Source: DATBSK01 sp964532485
GTDB taxonomy: Bacteria > Actinomycetota > Acidimicrobiia > IMCC26256 > PALSA-555
Assembly: GCA_964532485.1 (NCBI GenBank)
Contig: CAZHKE010000009.1
Span: 20,042 to 84,041, forward strand
Direction: 5' to 3'
Length of the DNA: 64,000 nucleotides
Position 1 is the first letter of the stretch, and each line of letters opens with the position of its first letter. A program made the position numbers and the translations under genes. Of the stretch, positions 40,343 to 48,972 are shown piece by piece. The notes below the pieces were generated by a model that was not told the DNA's origin, made no database searches, and saw nothing but the letters and a program-made list of their open reading frames with translations.

Positions 40343-40390
40343 GAGCGAGCGCCCGCGGCCGGGGCACCCCCGGGCCGCAGCGAGCGACGC
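40343..40390. repeat. Palindromic element copy C (at the gap edge)
   Basis: Inverse orientation to copies A and B: GAGCGAGCGCCCG, stem CGGCCGGGG (40356-40364), CAC loop, CCCC(G)GGCCG to 40377 with one bulged G, then CAGCGAGCGACGC. Confidence 0.7.
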
Positions 40391-40396
40391 AGCCGT

Positions 40397-40648
40397 CTAG
40401 GAGTCCTTGCGGACGAGGCTCCAGCCGAACAGCAGGATCGTGGCGCCGACGAACGCCACCAGGATCGAGTACAGGCTGAAGTCGTCGATGCCCTCGCCGC
40501 CGGCGGCCGAGAAGAGGGCCCCGCCGAGGAGCCCGCCGAGGATCCCGACGACCATCGTGCCGAGGCAGCCGGGCCGATCGGAGCCGGTCACGACCTTCGC
40601 CAGGAGCCCCGCGATGAGCCCGACGACGATCCATCCGATGACGTTCAC
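40397..40648 (-). CDS. GlsB/YeaQ/YmgE-family (transglycosylase-associated) membrane protein
   Basis: An 83-residue protein with three hydrophobic helices: VIGWIVVGLIAGLLAKVV, GCLGTMVVGILGGLLGGALF and LYSILVAFVGATILLFGW. The Gly-rich 'GWIxxGLIAGxLA' and 'GxxGTxxxGIxGGxxGG' motifs define the family. Role unknown (stress-linked in enterobacteria). The start is GTG 40648. Confidence 0.88.
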   Translation of the reverse strand: MNVIGWIVVGLIAGLLAKVVTGSDRPGCLGTMVVGILGGLLGGALFSAAGGEGIDDFSLYSILVAFVGATILLFGWSLVRKDS

Positions 40649-40709
40649 GCTGACAACGTAGGCGCCCCGTCGTGACGGGTCCGGTTGGGTGGCGTTTCGG
40701 CGCCGCCGG

Positions 40710-40715
40710 TAGGAT
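40710..40715 (+). promoter_or_regulatory. -10 element of pckG (TAGGAT)
   Basis: TAGGAT lies 9 bases before GTG 40725, with TTGGGT (40685-40690) 19 bases upstream as a weak -35. It supports the GTG start rather than TTG 40716. Confidence 0.5.
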
Positions 40716-40724
40716 TTGCACGCT

Positions 40725-42530
40725 GTGTCGATCGTGACGGAAGCGCCGACGACCCACCCCCGCCTCCTGGCCTGGGTGCAGGACATGGTCGAGCTGTGCC
40801 AGCCGGAGTCGGTCCACTGGCTCGAAGGCTCGGACGCGGAGCACGAGCTGCTGTGCAAGCAGCTCGTCGAGGCCAACACGTTCACCGAGCTCGAGGACGA
40901 CCGCAAGCCCGGCTCGTACTGGGCCACCACCGACCCGAGCGACGTCGCCCGAGTCGAGGACCGCACGTTCATCTGCGCCGAGCGCGAGATCGACGCCGGG
41001 CCCACGAACAACTGGATGGATCCGGCCGAGATGCGGGCGAAGCTGGCCGACCTGTTCTCGGGATGCATGCGCGGCCGCACGATGTACGTGATCCCGTTCT
41101 CGATGGGCCCGCTCGGCTCGCCGCTGTCATACATCGGCGTCGAGCTCACCGATTCGCCGTACGTGGCGGTGAGCATGCGGGTGATGACCCGAGCCGGCAC
41201 GGCTGCCCTCGAGGTGCTCGGCGACGACGGCGAGTTCGTGCCGTGCGTCCACTCGCTCGGCGCGCCGCTCGAGCCCGGAGAGCCCGACTCCGAGTGGCCC
41301 TGCAACCCCGACGAGAAGTGGATCGTGCACTTCCCGGAGACCCGTGAGATCTGGTCGTACGGCTCGGGCTACGGCGGGAACGCGCTTCTCGGCAAGAAGT
41401 GCTTCGCGCTGCGGATCGCCTCCGTCATCGCGCGCGACGAGGGCTGGCTGGCGGAGCACATGCTCATCCTCAAGCTCACGTCACCGAAGGGCCGCACCCA
41501 CTACATCGCGGCGGCGTTCCCGTCGGCGTGCGGCAAGACGAACCTCGCGATGCTCATCCCGACGATCCCCGGTTGGAAGGCCGAGTGCATCGGTGACGAC
41601 ATCTGCTGGATGAAGATCCGCGACGACGGGCGTCTCTACGCGATCAACCCCGAGCACGGCTTCTTCGGGGTGGCGCCGGGCACCAACCTCGAGACGAACC
41701 CCAACGCGATGCGCACGGTCGAGTCGAACACCGTGTTCACGAACACCGCGCTCACCGACGACGGCGACGTCTGGTGGGAGGGCATGGGCGAGCCGCCCGC
41801 GCACCTCACCGACTGGAGGCGCCGGGACTGGACGCCCGACGAGGACGGGCCGGCCGCGCACCCGAACGCCCGCTTCTGCGTCGCGCTCACGCAGTGCCCG
41901 GTGCTGGCCGACGAGTACGACGATCCCGAGGGGGTGCCGATCTCGGCGTTCCTGTTCGGCGGGCGCCGCGCCACCACGGTCCCGTTGGTCGTGGAGTCGC
42001 GCGACTGGCAGCACGGGGTGTTCATGGCGTCGGTCATGGGCTCGGAGAAGACCGCGGCGGCGGTCGGCGGGCTCGGTGAGCTCCGCCGCGACCCGTTCGC
42101 GATGCTCCCGTTCTGCGGCTACCACATGGGCGACTACTTCTCGCACTGGCTGTCGATGACCAGCCGCACCGACACGTCGGCGCTGCCGCGCATCTTCGGC
42201 GTCAACTGGTTCCGCAAGGACGCCGACGGCAAGTTCCTCTGGCCCGGGTTCGGCGACAACTCGCGGGTCCTCGACTGGATCTGCCGGCGCCTCGAGGGCG
42301 ACGCCGACGGGCGGGACACGCCGATCGGCACCGTCCCCCGGGCGAGCGACCTGGCGCTCGACGGCCTCGACGACGCCGCGCTGGCGAACGTCGACGCCGC
42401 GCTCTCGGTCGACCCCGAGGAGTGGAAGCGCGAGCTGCCGACGATGCACGAGCACCTCGACAGCTTCGGCGACAGGCTGCCGCCGGCGCTGCGCGACGAG
42501 CTCGTCGCGCTCGAAGAGCGCCTCGGCTGA
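40725..42530 (+). CDS. pckG: Phosphoenolpyruvate carboxykinase (GTP)
   Basis: PEPCK converts oxaloacetate and GTP to PEP, the first step of gluconeogenesis. The 601-residue protein has the GTP-class kinase-1a loop AAFPSACGKTNLAMLIP (about residue 268), the kinase-2 segment ECIGDDICWMKI, EHGFFGVAPGTN, the mobile-lid region, and NWFRKDADGKFLWPGFGDN near the end. All catalytic motifs appear complete. GTG 40725 is preferred to TTG 40716 because the latter touches the -10. A strong hairpin follows the stop. Confidence 0.96.
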   Translation: MSIVTEAPTTHPRLLAWVQDMVELCQPESVHWLEGSDAEHELLCKQLVEANTFTELEDDRKPGSYWATTDPSDVARVEDRTFICAEREIDAGPTNNWMDPAEMRAKLADLFSGCMRGRTMYVIPFSMGPLGSPLSYIGVELTDSPYVAVSMRVMTRAGTAALEVLGDDGEFVPCVHSLGAPLEPGEPDSEWPCNPDEKWIVHFPETREIWSYGSGYGGNALLGKKCFALRIASVIARDEGWLAEHMLILKLTSPKGRTHYIAAAFPSACGKTNLAMLIPTIPGWKAECIGDDICWMKIRDDGRLYAINPEHGFFGVAPGTNLETNPNAMRTVESNTVFTNTALTDDGDVWWEGMGEPPAHLTDWRRRDWTPDEDGPAAHPNARFCVALTQCPVLADEYDDPEGVPISAFLFGGRRATTVPLVVESRDWQHGVFMASVMGSEKTAAAVGGLGELRRDPFAMLPFCGYHMGDYFSHWLSMTSRTDTSALPRIFGVNWFRKDADGKFLWPGFGDNSRVLDWICRRLEGDADGRDTPIGTVPRASDLALDGLDDAALANVDAALSVDPEEWKRELPTMHEHLDSFGDRLPPALRDELVALEERLG

Positions 42531-42537
42531 GCGCTCC

Positions 42538-42576
42538 TGCGTCGCAGAGCCACTCCACAGGTGGCGTAGCGACGCA
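42538..42576 (+). terminator. Hairpin after pckG
   Basis: TGCGTCGC (42538-42545) pairs perfectly with GCGACGCA (42569-42576); inside, CCAC pairs with GTGG. It begins 8 bases after the pckG stop. No U-run follows. Confidence 0.5.
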
Positions 42577-42666
42577 CGACGGCGAGACGGCGAAGACGAC
42601 GGGCGGATCCACCGCTACCCTCCTGTCCGGCGGGTCTCGACCGGGGCCCTACCCAGGAGGACGCCC

Positions 42667-42903
42667 ATGGCCATCAGCGCCTACGTGCTCATCCAGACCG
42701 AGGTCGGCAAGGCCGAGCAGGTCGCCCAGGCGACCCGGGCCATCAGTGGCGTCGTCGCCGCCGACGACGTCACCGGTCCGTACGACGTGATCGTCCGCAC
42801 CGAGGCGCCGAGCCTCGACGACCTCGGGAAGATGGTCGTGTCGCAGATCCAGGCCGTCGAAGGCATCACGCGCACGTTCACCTGCCCCGTCGTCAACTTG
42901 TAG
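42667..42903 (+). CDS. Stand-alone Lrp/AsnC-type effector (RAM) domain
   Basis: A 78-residue protein equal to the C-terminal RAM domain of Lrp/AsnC regulators (AYVLIQTEVGKAEQVAQAT; VTGPYDVIVRTEA; VEGITRTFTCPVV) without the DNA-binding helix-turn-helix. Such small proteins form oligomers and bind amino acids; their role is unclear. AGGAGG lies 9 bases before the ATG. It converges with ddl, overlapping its 3' end by 11 bases. Confidence 0.88.
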   Translation: MAISAYVLIQTEVGKAEQVAQATRAISGVVAADDVTGPYDVIVRTEAPSLDDLGKMVVSQIQAVEGITRTFTCPVVNL

Positions 42904-44047
42904 GTCGCGATCGGTCATCGCGTTGTCGGCCGGCGCGGCGCGTGCGGCGTTCGTGCCGGGCGCGGGCGAGCTCGATCAGCCGGTCGAGCAGCTCGCTGAA
43001 CGACACGCCCGACGCCTGCCACAGGCGCGGGTACATCGAGATCTGGGTGAACCCCGGGATCGTGTTCACCTCGTTCACGATGAACCCGCGTGACGGTTGC
43101 CCGTCGGCACGCTCGTGCTCCTCGAGGAAGAAGTCGACGCGCGCCATCGCCTCGCCGCGGCACGCCTCGAACGCGCGCACCGCGAGCGCACGGACCTCGA
43201 CGCTCTGGTCGTCGGTCAGCGGCGCGGGCACGAGAAGCTCGGCGTCGTCCTCCTCGTACTTGTCGGCGTACGAGTAGAAGTCGTCGCCCGGGACGATCTC
43301 CCCGGGCAGCGACGCAAGCGGTGGATCGTCACCGAGTATCCCGACCTCGATCTCGCGCCCGACGACCGCCTCCTCGACAACGACCCACTCGTCGAACCCC
43401 AACGCGACGTCGATCGCTCCGACGAGCGCGGACCGATCCGCAGCCTTCGAGACACCGACGGACGAGCCGAGGTTCGCAGGCTTCACGAAGCACGGGTAGC
43501 CGAGCGCGGTCTCGACCTCGGTGACGAACGCGTCCACGTCGTGCCCTTCACGCAGCGAGCGCCAGCTCGCGACCGGGAGGCCCGCGGCGGCGAACCCGCG
43601 CTTCATCATCACCTTGTCCATGGCAACGGCAGACCCCACCACACCGGCACCCACGTACGGGACGCCCGCGAGCTCGAACAGCCCTTGCACCGTGCCGTCC
43701 TCGCCGTACGGGCCGTGCAGCAGCGGCACCACGACGTCGAAGCCCATCGACGCCACCGCTCCCGCGTCGTCGAGCGACACGAGCTCGTGAGCACCCGGCT
43801 CGGGCAGCTCCGTCACCGGGGCGCCCTCGACCTCGAACGAGGCGGGCAGCGCGTCGCGGCCCGACGCCAGCAGCGCCCGTGCGTCCTCGGACAGGAGCCA
43901 CCGTCCTTCCTTGGTGATCGCCACCGGGACGATGTCGTAGCGGTCCGGATCGAGGGCACGCGCGACCGCGACCGCGCTCACCCGCGACACGTCGTGCTCG
44001 GCCGAGCGTCCGCCGAACAGCAGCAGCACCCTGACCCGCTCGCTCAC
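42893..44047 (-). CDS. ddl: D-alanine--D-alanine ligase
   Basis: Ddl makes D-Ala-D-Ala for peptidoglycan. The 384-residue ATP-grasp protein shows LLLFGGRSAEHDVSRVSA, LLHGPYGEDGTVQGLFELA, the lid/ligand stretch FVKPANLGSSVGVSK, DDFYSYADKYEED with the Tyr expected for D-Ala-D-Ala (not D-lactate) enzymes, and GFIVNEVNTIPGFTQISMYP. The start is GTG 44047. Confidence 0.95.
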   Translation of the reverse strand: MSERVRVLLLFGGRSAEHDVSRVSAVAVARALDPDRYDIVPVAITKEGRWLLSEDARALLASGRDALPASFEVEGAPVTELPEPGAHELVSLDDAGAVASMGFDVVVPLLHGPYGEDGTVQGLFELAGVPYVGAGVVGSAVAMDKVMMKRGFAAAGLPVASWRSLREGHDVDAFVTEVETALGYPCFVKPANLGSSVGVSKAADRSALVGAIDVALGFDEWVVVEEAVVGREIEVGILGDDPPLASLPGEIVPGDDFYSYADKYEEDDAELLVPAPLTDDQSVEVRALAVRAFEACRGEAMARVDFFLEEHERADGQPSRGFIVNEVNTIPGFTQISMYPRLWQASGVSFSELLDRLIELARARHERRTRRAGRQRDDRSRPTS

Positions 44048-44062
44048 GTCAGCCGATCGCTC

Positions 44063-44428
44063 TCACGAGACCTGGAGCACGGCGCGGATGCCGAGACCCA
44101 TGAGGAACAGGCCGGCGAGGCCGTAGAGCATCTCGCGGCGCCCGCGCATCTGGTCGCGGAACTGATACGCGAGCCCGACGGTCAAGAACGCGAGGAACCC
44201 GTAGAAGATGTGGAACCGGGGAGCGGTGTAGTCCTTGCTCGCGATGAGGATCACGCCGACCACGACCTGCAGCATCATCATCGCCTCGGCGACGAGCGTC
44301 ACGATCCAGAGCCATCGCCCACGAACGGCCTCGACCTGCCAGGCGAGCAGCGCGGCGAGACCGACGAGCCCGTTGGCGACGATCGCGACGTAGCCCCACC
44401 ACGAGTGGAAGCTGCGGAGGGTCTGCAC
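44063..44428 (-). CDS. Four-helix membrane protein, function unknown
   Basis: A 121-residue protein with four hydrophobic helices (about 12-30, 39-62, 71-90, 100-118). Conserved-looking His residues fall near helix starts (RSFHSWWGYVAI; PRFHIFYGFLAF), a pattern seen in haem- or copper-associated membrane proteins, but no family was recognised with certainty. The next gene upstream is a haem-monooxygenase-like gene, 15 bases away, which suggests a shared redox role; this is inference. Confidence 0.6.
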   Translation of the reverse strand: MQTLRSFHSWWGYVAIVANGLVGLAALLAWQVEAVRGRWLWIVTLVAEAMMMLQVVVGVILIASKDYTAPRFHIFYGFLAFLTVGLAYQFRDQMRGRREMLYGLAGLFLMGLGIRAVLQVS

Positions 44429-44443
44429 CGATGCGGCGGCGCG

Positions 44444-44752
44444 TCAGGCCTCTTCGTGCTGCACGACGTCGTACGCCCACAGCTCGCTGTGGCTGCTCAC
44501 GGGCCCCTGGGTCGAGTGGCCCTTGTGCCCGTGCTCGAACGCGGGGCTGCTCACCCAGGCGTCGAAGTCCTCCTGGGAGCGCCACCGCGTGTAGACGAGG
44601 AACACGTCGCGATCGTCGGACGGCCGCAGCAGCTCGAAGGCCTCGAACCCGGGCGAGCGGGCGACCTCACCGGCACGGGCCGCGAACCGAGCCACCAGCT
44701 CGTCGGCCCGCTCTGTCGGAACCGTGATGGCATTGATGCGTACGACGCTCAC
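44444..44752 (-). CDS. ABM-fold haem-degrading monooxygenase-like protein (MhuD/IsdG type)
   Basis: A 102-residue antibiotic-biosynthesis-monooxygenase-fold protein. The IsdG/MhuD residues are present: Asn in RINAITVP, Trp in YTRWRSQEDFDAW, and His in FEHGHKGH. These enzymes bind haem as dimers and open the ring to free iron. The product and pathway are inferred by family. The start is GTG 44752 with an AGGAG site. The upstream gap (44753-45101) holds no gene. Confidence 0.8.
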   Translation of the reverse strand: MSVVRINAITVPTERADELVARFAARAGEVARSPGFEAFELLRPSDDRDVFLVYTRWRSQEDFDAWVSSPAFEHGHKGHSTQGPVSSHSELWAYDVVQHEEA

Positions 44753-45101
44753 GTGATCGCTCCTGTTCGCCGGGTGGCTGGTGAGCCACGCCCGAGCCTC
44801 TCGTTCTACCCGCCGCCCCTGGGGCTGCGCCGCTCGGGAACCCGCATCTCGAGAGGCGGTATGTGAGGCGTATCCTCGCGGAGGAGGCGACCTCGTGTCG
44901 CCCTCCGAGCTCGGCCGTGACGTCCCGCACGCGTCGTGGCCGGGTCGCCGGGCGCGGCGGCGGGCCGACCCTGCCCCGGCCTGCCGCCCCCCGGCACCTG
45001 CTGCACTGCCTCGCTCGCTGCGGCTCGGGGTACCCGAGCCGCGGGCGCTCGCTCGGCGCGCGGGACTTGACCGCCTGGACCGCCGGACCTCGGGGTCGCC
45101 C
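44753..45101. other. Intergenic region without a gene
   Basis: 349 bases between the PAC2 gene and the monooxygenase-like gene. It contains a GGCGAC/GTCGCC hairpin (44886-44902) and palindromic element copy A (45008-45064). No conserved ORF is seen. Confidence 0.7.
45008..45064. repeat. Palindromic element copy A
   Basis: Flank CCTCGCTCGCTG, then a 10-bp stem with CGGCTCGGG (45021-45029), GTA loop, CCCGAGCCG (45033-45041), then CGGGCGCTCGCTC. Compared with copy B the stem differs by paired changes that keep pairing. Confidence 0.8.
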
Positions 45102-45920
45102 CTACTGGTCGCGGAGGAAGCGCTCGATCTCGGCGGCGATCGCGTCGCCGGACACCTCCTCGGCGGCCTCGTCCTCGATCGCCCGGACGAGCTCGGCGAC
45201 GTCCGGACGCTCCGCGACGCCCTCGTCGACCTTCTCGCGGTAGAAGTCGACCTGCTCGTCGAGCGCGCTCAGGTCGAGCTGGAGGGACGCGAGCTCGCGC
45301 AGGCGCTCGAGGAGCGCGAGGACCGCGGGCGGTGACGGGTTGCCCGACACGTAGTGCGGCACCTGTGCCCAGAGCCCCACCGCAGGGATGCCGGCCTTGC
45401 CCAGCTCCAGCTGCACGACCGTCTGGGCGCCCGTCGGACCCTCGTAGTCCGTGCGGACGGCGCCGACCTCCTGGGCGAGCGAACGTGCGCTCGCGGTCGC
45501 GAGCACGTTGACCGGATGGCGGTGCGACACCGCCGCCGGCATGCCACCGAGCGTGAACGCCTGGGCGACGTCGAGCCGACGAGCGAGGCCGACGAGCTCC
45601 TGAGCGAACGTCGGCCAGCGCAGCGACGGCTCCGGCCCCGACGCGACGACGACGTCACGACCGGCGCGCCCCGCGGTCAACGTGACCTTCGGCCACGACA
45701 CGTGTCGCGTCGTCCCGTCGACCAGCTCGACGGTCGGGCGAGTCTGCTGGAGGTCGACGAGATCGTCGAGCGCGTACGCACCGAACTCACGCCCGCCTTC
45801 GAGCTGTGACGCGAGCGTCGCGGCCGCCAGCTCACCGGCTTCGCCTGCATCGATCCACCCGGTGAGGGTCAGCACCATCACCGGATCGCGCAGCTTCGGC
45901 AACGTGTCGACGTCGAGCAT
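45102..45920 (-). CDS. PAC2-family protein (proteasome-assembly-chaperone-like)
   Basis: A 272-residue actinobacterial PAC2 protein: DPVMVLTLTGWIDAGEAG and DVVVASGPEPSLRW near the middle, TLGGMPAAVSHRHP, and GIPAVGLWAQVPHYVSGNPSPPA, followed by a helical tail. The family resembles archaeal/eukaryotic proteasome assembly chaperones; its bacterial role is unsure. The start is ATG 45920, with -10 TACGGT 6 bases upstream; the longer frame to 46016 overlaps the divergent gene. Confidence 0.85.
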   Translation of the reverse strand: MLDVDTLPKLRDPVMVLTLTGWIDAGEAGELAAATLASQLEGGREFGAYALDDLVDLQQTRPTVELVDGTTRHVSWPKVTLTAGRAGRDVVVASGPEPSLRWPTFAQELVGLARRLDVAQAFTLGGMPAAVSHRHPVNVLATASARSLAQEVGAVRTDYEGPTGAQTVVQLELGKAGIPAVGLWAQVPHYVSGNPSPPAVLALLERLRELASLQLDLSALDEQVDFYREKVDEGVAERPDVAELVRAIEDEAAEEVSGDAIAAEIERFLRDQ

Positions 45921-45926
45921 CGCTCC

Positions 45927-45932
45927 ACCGTA
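45927..45932 (-). promoter_or_regulatory. -10 element of the PAC2 gene (TACGGT)
   Basis: TACGGT on the minus strand lies 6 bases before ATG 45920, giving a leaderless start. Confidence 0.45.
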
Positions 45933-45984
45933 CCGGGCGAGGATCGCGACGCCGGTGTCGTCTCTGCTCCAGGCCGCCAACTCG

Positions 45985-45990
45985 TAGTCT
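45985..45990 (+). promoter_or_regulatory. -10 element of the LLM oxidoreductase gene (TAGTCT)
   Basis: TAGTCT lies 6 bases before GTG 45997, the same hexamer and spacing as for rpmB. Confidence 0.5.
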
Positions 45991-45996
45991 GCGTCC

Positions 45997-46917
45997 GTGC
46001 GATTCGGCGTCCACACCGGCTTGCAGAACTGCGAGATGGACGAGCTCCGAGCGCTGTGGCACCGCGTCGAGGAGCTGGGCTTCGAGTGGATCTCGATCTG
46101 GGACCACTTCTACGCGGCGGACGCGACGATCCGCGACGGCACGATCGAGTCGGGGTCCATGTGCCTCGAAGCGGTCGCGGCACATGGCGCACTCGCCTGC
46201 GAGACCTCGTCGGTGCGCTGCGGCAGCCTCGTGTACTCGGTCGGGTACCGGCACCCGGCCGTGCTCGCCAACGCCATCGCGACGATCGACCACCTCTCGC
46301 ACGGGCGCGCCGACCTGGGTCTGGGCGCCGGGTGGCACCAGGCCGAGTACGCCGCCTACGGCATCCCGTTCCCGTCGGCCGGCGTTCGCCTGCGCCAGCT
46401 CGACGAGGCGATCCAGTGCGTCCGGCTCCTCCTCACGCAGGAGACGTCCGACTTCGAGGGCGAGTTCTTCCGGCTCGAGGGCGCGCACTGCGACCCGAAG
46501 CCCGTGCAGTCCCGCCTCCCCCTCTGGGTCGGCGGCGCCGGGGAGCAGGTGACGCTGAGGATCGCGGCACGGCATGCCGACGGATGGAACGTGCCGTTCC
46601 TCGCCCCCGACGTGTACCGCCACAAGGTGGAGGTCCTCGAAGAGCATTGTGCGGACGTCGGGCGCGACCCGTCGACCATCATGCGGTCGGTGAACCTCAC
46701 GACGGCCAAGGACGACGACGAGCTGCGCGCGCGATTCGGCGGGACCGCCGCCTACATCAAGCGCAGCGCGCTCATGGGGAGCGCCCAGGCGATCGCCGAC
46801 CAGATCCTGCTCTACCGCGAGGCTGGCGCCGACGGGATCAACCTCGGCCTGCGTGCACCGTTCGACCTCGAGGCGCTCGACCGCTTCGCCGCCGATGTGC
46901 TGCCCCTCGTGACCTGA
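45997..46917 (+). CDS. Luciferase-like (LLM) F420-dependent-type oxidoreductase
   Basis: A 306-residue TIM-barrel flavin/F420 oxidoreductase: MRFGVHTGLQN, GFEWISIWDHFYAA, GSLVYSVGYRHPAVLANAIATIDHLSHGR (in parts), GLGAGWHQAEYAAYGIPFP, and LPLWVGGAGEQVTLRIAARHADGWN. These features match the actinobacterial F420-dependent LLM class, though F420 versus FMN cannot be settled here. Substrate unknown. It diverges from the PAC2 gene. Confidence 0.88.
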   Translation: MRFGVHTGLQNCEMDELRALWHRVEELGFEWISIWDHFYAADATIRDGTIESGSMCLEAVAAHGALACETSSVRCGSLVYSVGYRHPAVLANAIATIDHLSHGRADLGLGAGWHQAEYAAYGIPFPSAGVRLRQLDEAIQCVRLLLTQETSDFEGEFFRLEGAHCDPKPVQSRLPLWVGGAGEQVTLRIAARHADGWNVPFLAPDVYRHKVEVLEEHCADVGRDPSTIMRSVNLTTAKDDDELRARFGGTAAYIKRSALMGSAQAIADQILLYREAGADGINLGLRAPFDLEALDRFAADVLPLVT

Positions 46918-46948
46918 GGCGGTGACCGGGCCAGAGACCCGGTCGGGC

Positions 46949-47800
46949 TCAGGCGCCGACGGTGCCGCGGGTGCGACGCGGGCCGAACGCGTGGGCCATG
47001 TCGACGCCGGCGAACGCGCCGGGCGCACGCCCGTCGGTCGCGAAGCGATACAGGGCGGTGCGGTAGATGCCGCTCATCGCCGAGATCACGACGCTCACGA
47101 TCGCGATCCAGATCGCGCCGACGATGCCGATCGCGACCGCGGCGGCGACGCTGCCGGTGGCGACGCCGATCGCGATGACGGCGACGCCGGGGAGCGCGGC
47201 GAGGAACGCGAGGAGCCCGAACCCGACCTGGGCGACGATGTTCTCGCCCCAGGTCTGCTTGAGCAGCGTGCCCGAGCGCTTGAGGGCGTTCCACGGCCCG
47301 ACGTCCTCGAGCATGATGATCGGGATCGTGAGGAACGTGACGACCGTCCACGCCGCGCCGAACAAGCCCGCGATGATCTGCCCGAGCGGGCCGAGCCGAT
47401 CCTCGATGGCCTGGATGATCACCGACACCGTTGCCTGCACGATCGCCCACGGCAGCAGTCGATGCAGCTTCGCGTTCGCGGCGGCGAACGAATCGCCGAG
47501 CGTCGCGGGGCGTCCCTCCAGCACGTCGTTGGCACCCGCCACCAGCGCGCCCGTGAAGTACGTGGCGACGAACGCCAGGACGATGTAGCCGACGACCACG
47601 TAGACGTACCCGACGGCCGCGAGGCTGTCCTGACCGTTGCTGCTGTCGATGCCGGTGAGCCCGATCAGGGCGGCGAAGATCGCGACGACGAGCAGCGTGG
47701 CGATCGCCGAGATCACCGGGAACGCCGCGAGGGTCTTGTCGGAGCGGAGCACGCCCCACGAGATCTTCCCCAGCTCCCACGAGTTCCGGATCCGGCCCAC
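46949..47800 (-). CDS. DUF6159-like multi-pass membrane protein
   Basis: A 283-residue membrane protein with about six helices (about 22-45, 62-88, 112-130, 135-160, 185-215, 218-245). It begins MGRIRNSWELGKISWGVLRSDK, the opening I associate with the DUF6159 family. Function unknown. The start is GTG 47800, with CATACT 7 bases upstream as a possible -10. It diverges from galK. Confidence 0.75.
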   Translation of the reverse strand: MGRIRNSWELGKISWGVLRSDKTLAAFPVISAIATLLVVAIFAALIGLTGIDSSNGQDSLAAVGYVYVVVGYIVLAFVATYFTGALVAGANDVLEGRPATLGDSFAAANAKLHRLLPWAIVQATVSVIIQAIEDRLGPLGQIIAGLFGAAWTVVTFLTIPIIMLEDVGPWNALKRSGTLLKQTWGENIVAQVGFGLLAFLAALPGVAVIAIGVATGSVAAAVAIGIVGAIWIAIVSVVISAMSGIYRTALYRFATDGRAPGAFAGVDMAHAFGPRRTRGTVGA

Positions 47801-47847
47801 GGGGAGCAGTATGCCCGACGCCCAGCCGACCGGCGGGGCGACGACCG

Positions 47848-47853
47848 TAGGAT
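47848..47853 (+). promoter_or_regulatory. -10 element of galK (TAGGAT)
   Basis: TAGGAT ends 6 bases before GTG 47860, so a leaderless mRNA is expected. Confidence 0.5.
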
Positions 47854-47859
47854 CCGCGC

Positions 47860-48972
47860 GTGACCCACGGCGTGGCGGCGTGGTACCGGGCCCCGGGGCG
47901 CGTCAACCTCATCGGCGACCACACCGACTACGCCGAGGGGCTCGTGCTCCCGATGGCCATCGACCACGAGTGCACCGTCACGGTCGGCCCCGCGTCGAAC
48001 GGCGTGGTCCGTGCCCACTCTCGGCAGGTCGCCGGCGAAGCGGTCGTGCCCACCGACGGCCAGGTCGATGCCCGGGTGATCGAGCCGCGATGGGCCGGGT
48101 TCGTCGCGGGCGCGGTCCAGGCCATCGACGCACGGGGCGCGTCGGTCCCGCCGCTCGCGCTCGACGTCTCGTCGACGGTGCCCGTCGGCTCGGGGCTGTC
48201 GTCGAGCTCGGCGCTGTCGGTGGCACTGACCATCGCCATCGCCGACGCCGCCGACCTGCGGCTCTCCGAAGACGAGATCGCCGTCACGGCACTGGATGCC
48301 GAGGTGCGCGCCACGGGCGTGCCGGGAGGGCTGATGGACCAGCTCGCGGCCGTGCACGGCGTCGCGGGGCACGCGCTGCTGATCGACTGCCGGGACCTCG
48401 CGATCCAGCCCATCCGGATCCCCGAAGAGGTCACGGTGCTCGTCGCGCATTGTGGCGTCGCCCGCACGCTGGCGGGCTCCGCCTACGCGGATCGGCGCGC
48501 CGCGACCGACAAGGCCGCGGCGCGCCTGAACCTCCGGTCACTGCGCGATGCGACCATGCGACAGGTCGAGCACGACCCCCGGGCGCGACACGTCGTCAGC
48601 GAGAACGCTCGGGTGCGCGAGTTCGCCGATGCGCTGCGCACCAGCGACGTCAGCGCGCTCGGCCCCCTGCTGCTCGCGAGCCACGCGAGCCTGCGGGCCG
48701 ACTTCGAGGTGTCGACGCCCGAGCTCGACGCACTGGTCGCGTCGTTCGTCGACGCCGGTGCCCTCGGCGCTCGCCTCACCGGTGCCGGCTTCGGCGGATG
48801 CGTCGTCGCCCTGGCCTGGCGCGAGCGGACCGAGTCGGTGCTCACCCGCGTCGTCGACGGGTACGAGGATCGCACCGGCCGCACGACGACGCCGTTCGTC
48901 GTGCGAGCGGCCGATGGCGCTACATCTTCTCGAGGAGCTGGGCCTTCTTCTGCTCGAACTCAGCGGCAGTGA
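47860..48972 (+). CDS. galK: Galactokinase (GHMP kinase)
   Basis: GalK phosphorylates galactose at C1. The 370-residue protein has the galactokinase opening APGRVNLIGDHTDYAEGLVLPMAI, the GHMP ATP loop VPVGSGLSSSSALSVAL, GVPGGLMDQLAAVHGVAGHALLIDC with the catalytic Asp, and RLTGAGFGGCVVAL near the end. No galT, galE or galactose transporter is nearby. The C-terminal ~15 residues extend over the opposing SHOCT gene: the 3' ends overlap by 53 bases. Confidence 0.9.
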   Translation: MTHGVAAWYRAPGRVNLIGDHTDYAEGLVLPMAIDHECTVTVGPASNGVVRAHSRQVAGEAVVPTDGQVDARVIEPRWAGFVAGAVQAIDARGASVPPLALDVSSTVPVGSGLSSSSALSVALTIAIADAADLRLSEDEIAVTALDAEVRATGVPGGLMDQLAAVHGVAGHALLIDCRDLAIQPIRIPEEVTVLVAHCGVARTLAGSAYADRRAATDKAAARLNLRSLRDATMRQVEHDPRARHVVSENARVREFADALRTSDVSALGPLLLASHASLRADFEVSTPELDALVASFVDAGALGARLTGAGFGGCVVALAWRERTESVLTRVVDGYEDRTGRTTTPFVVRAADGATSSRGAGPSSARTQRQ

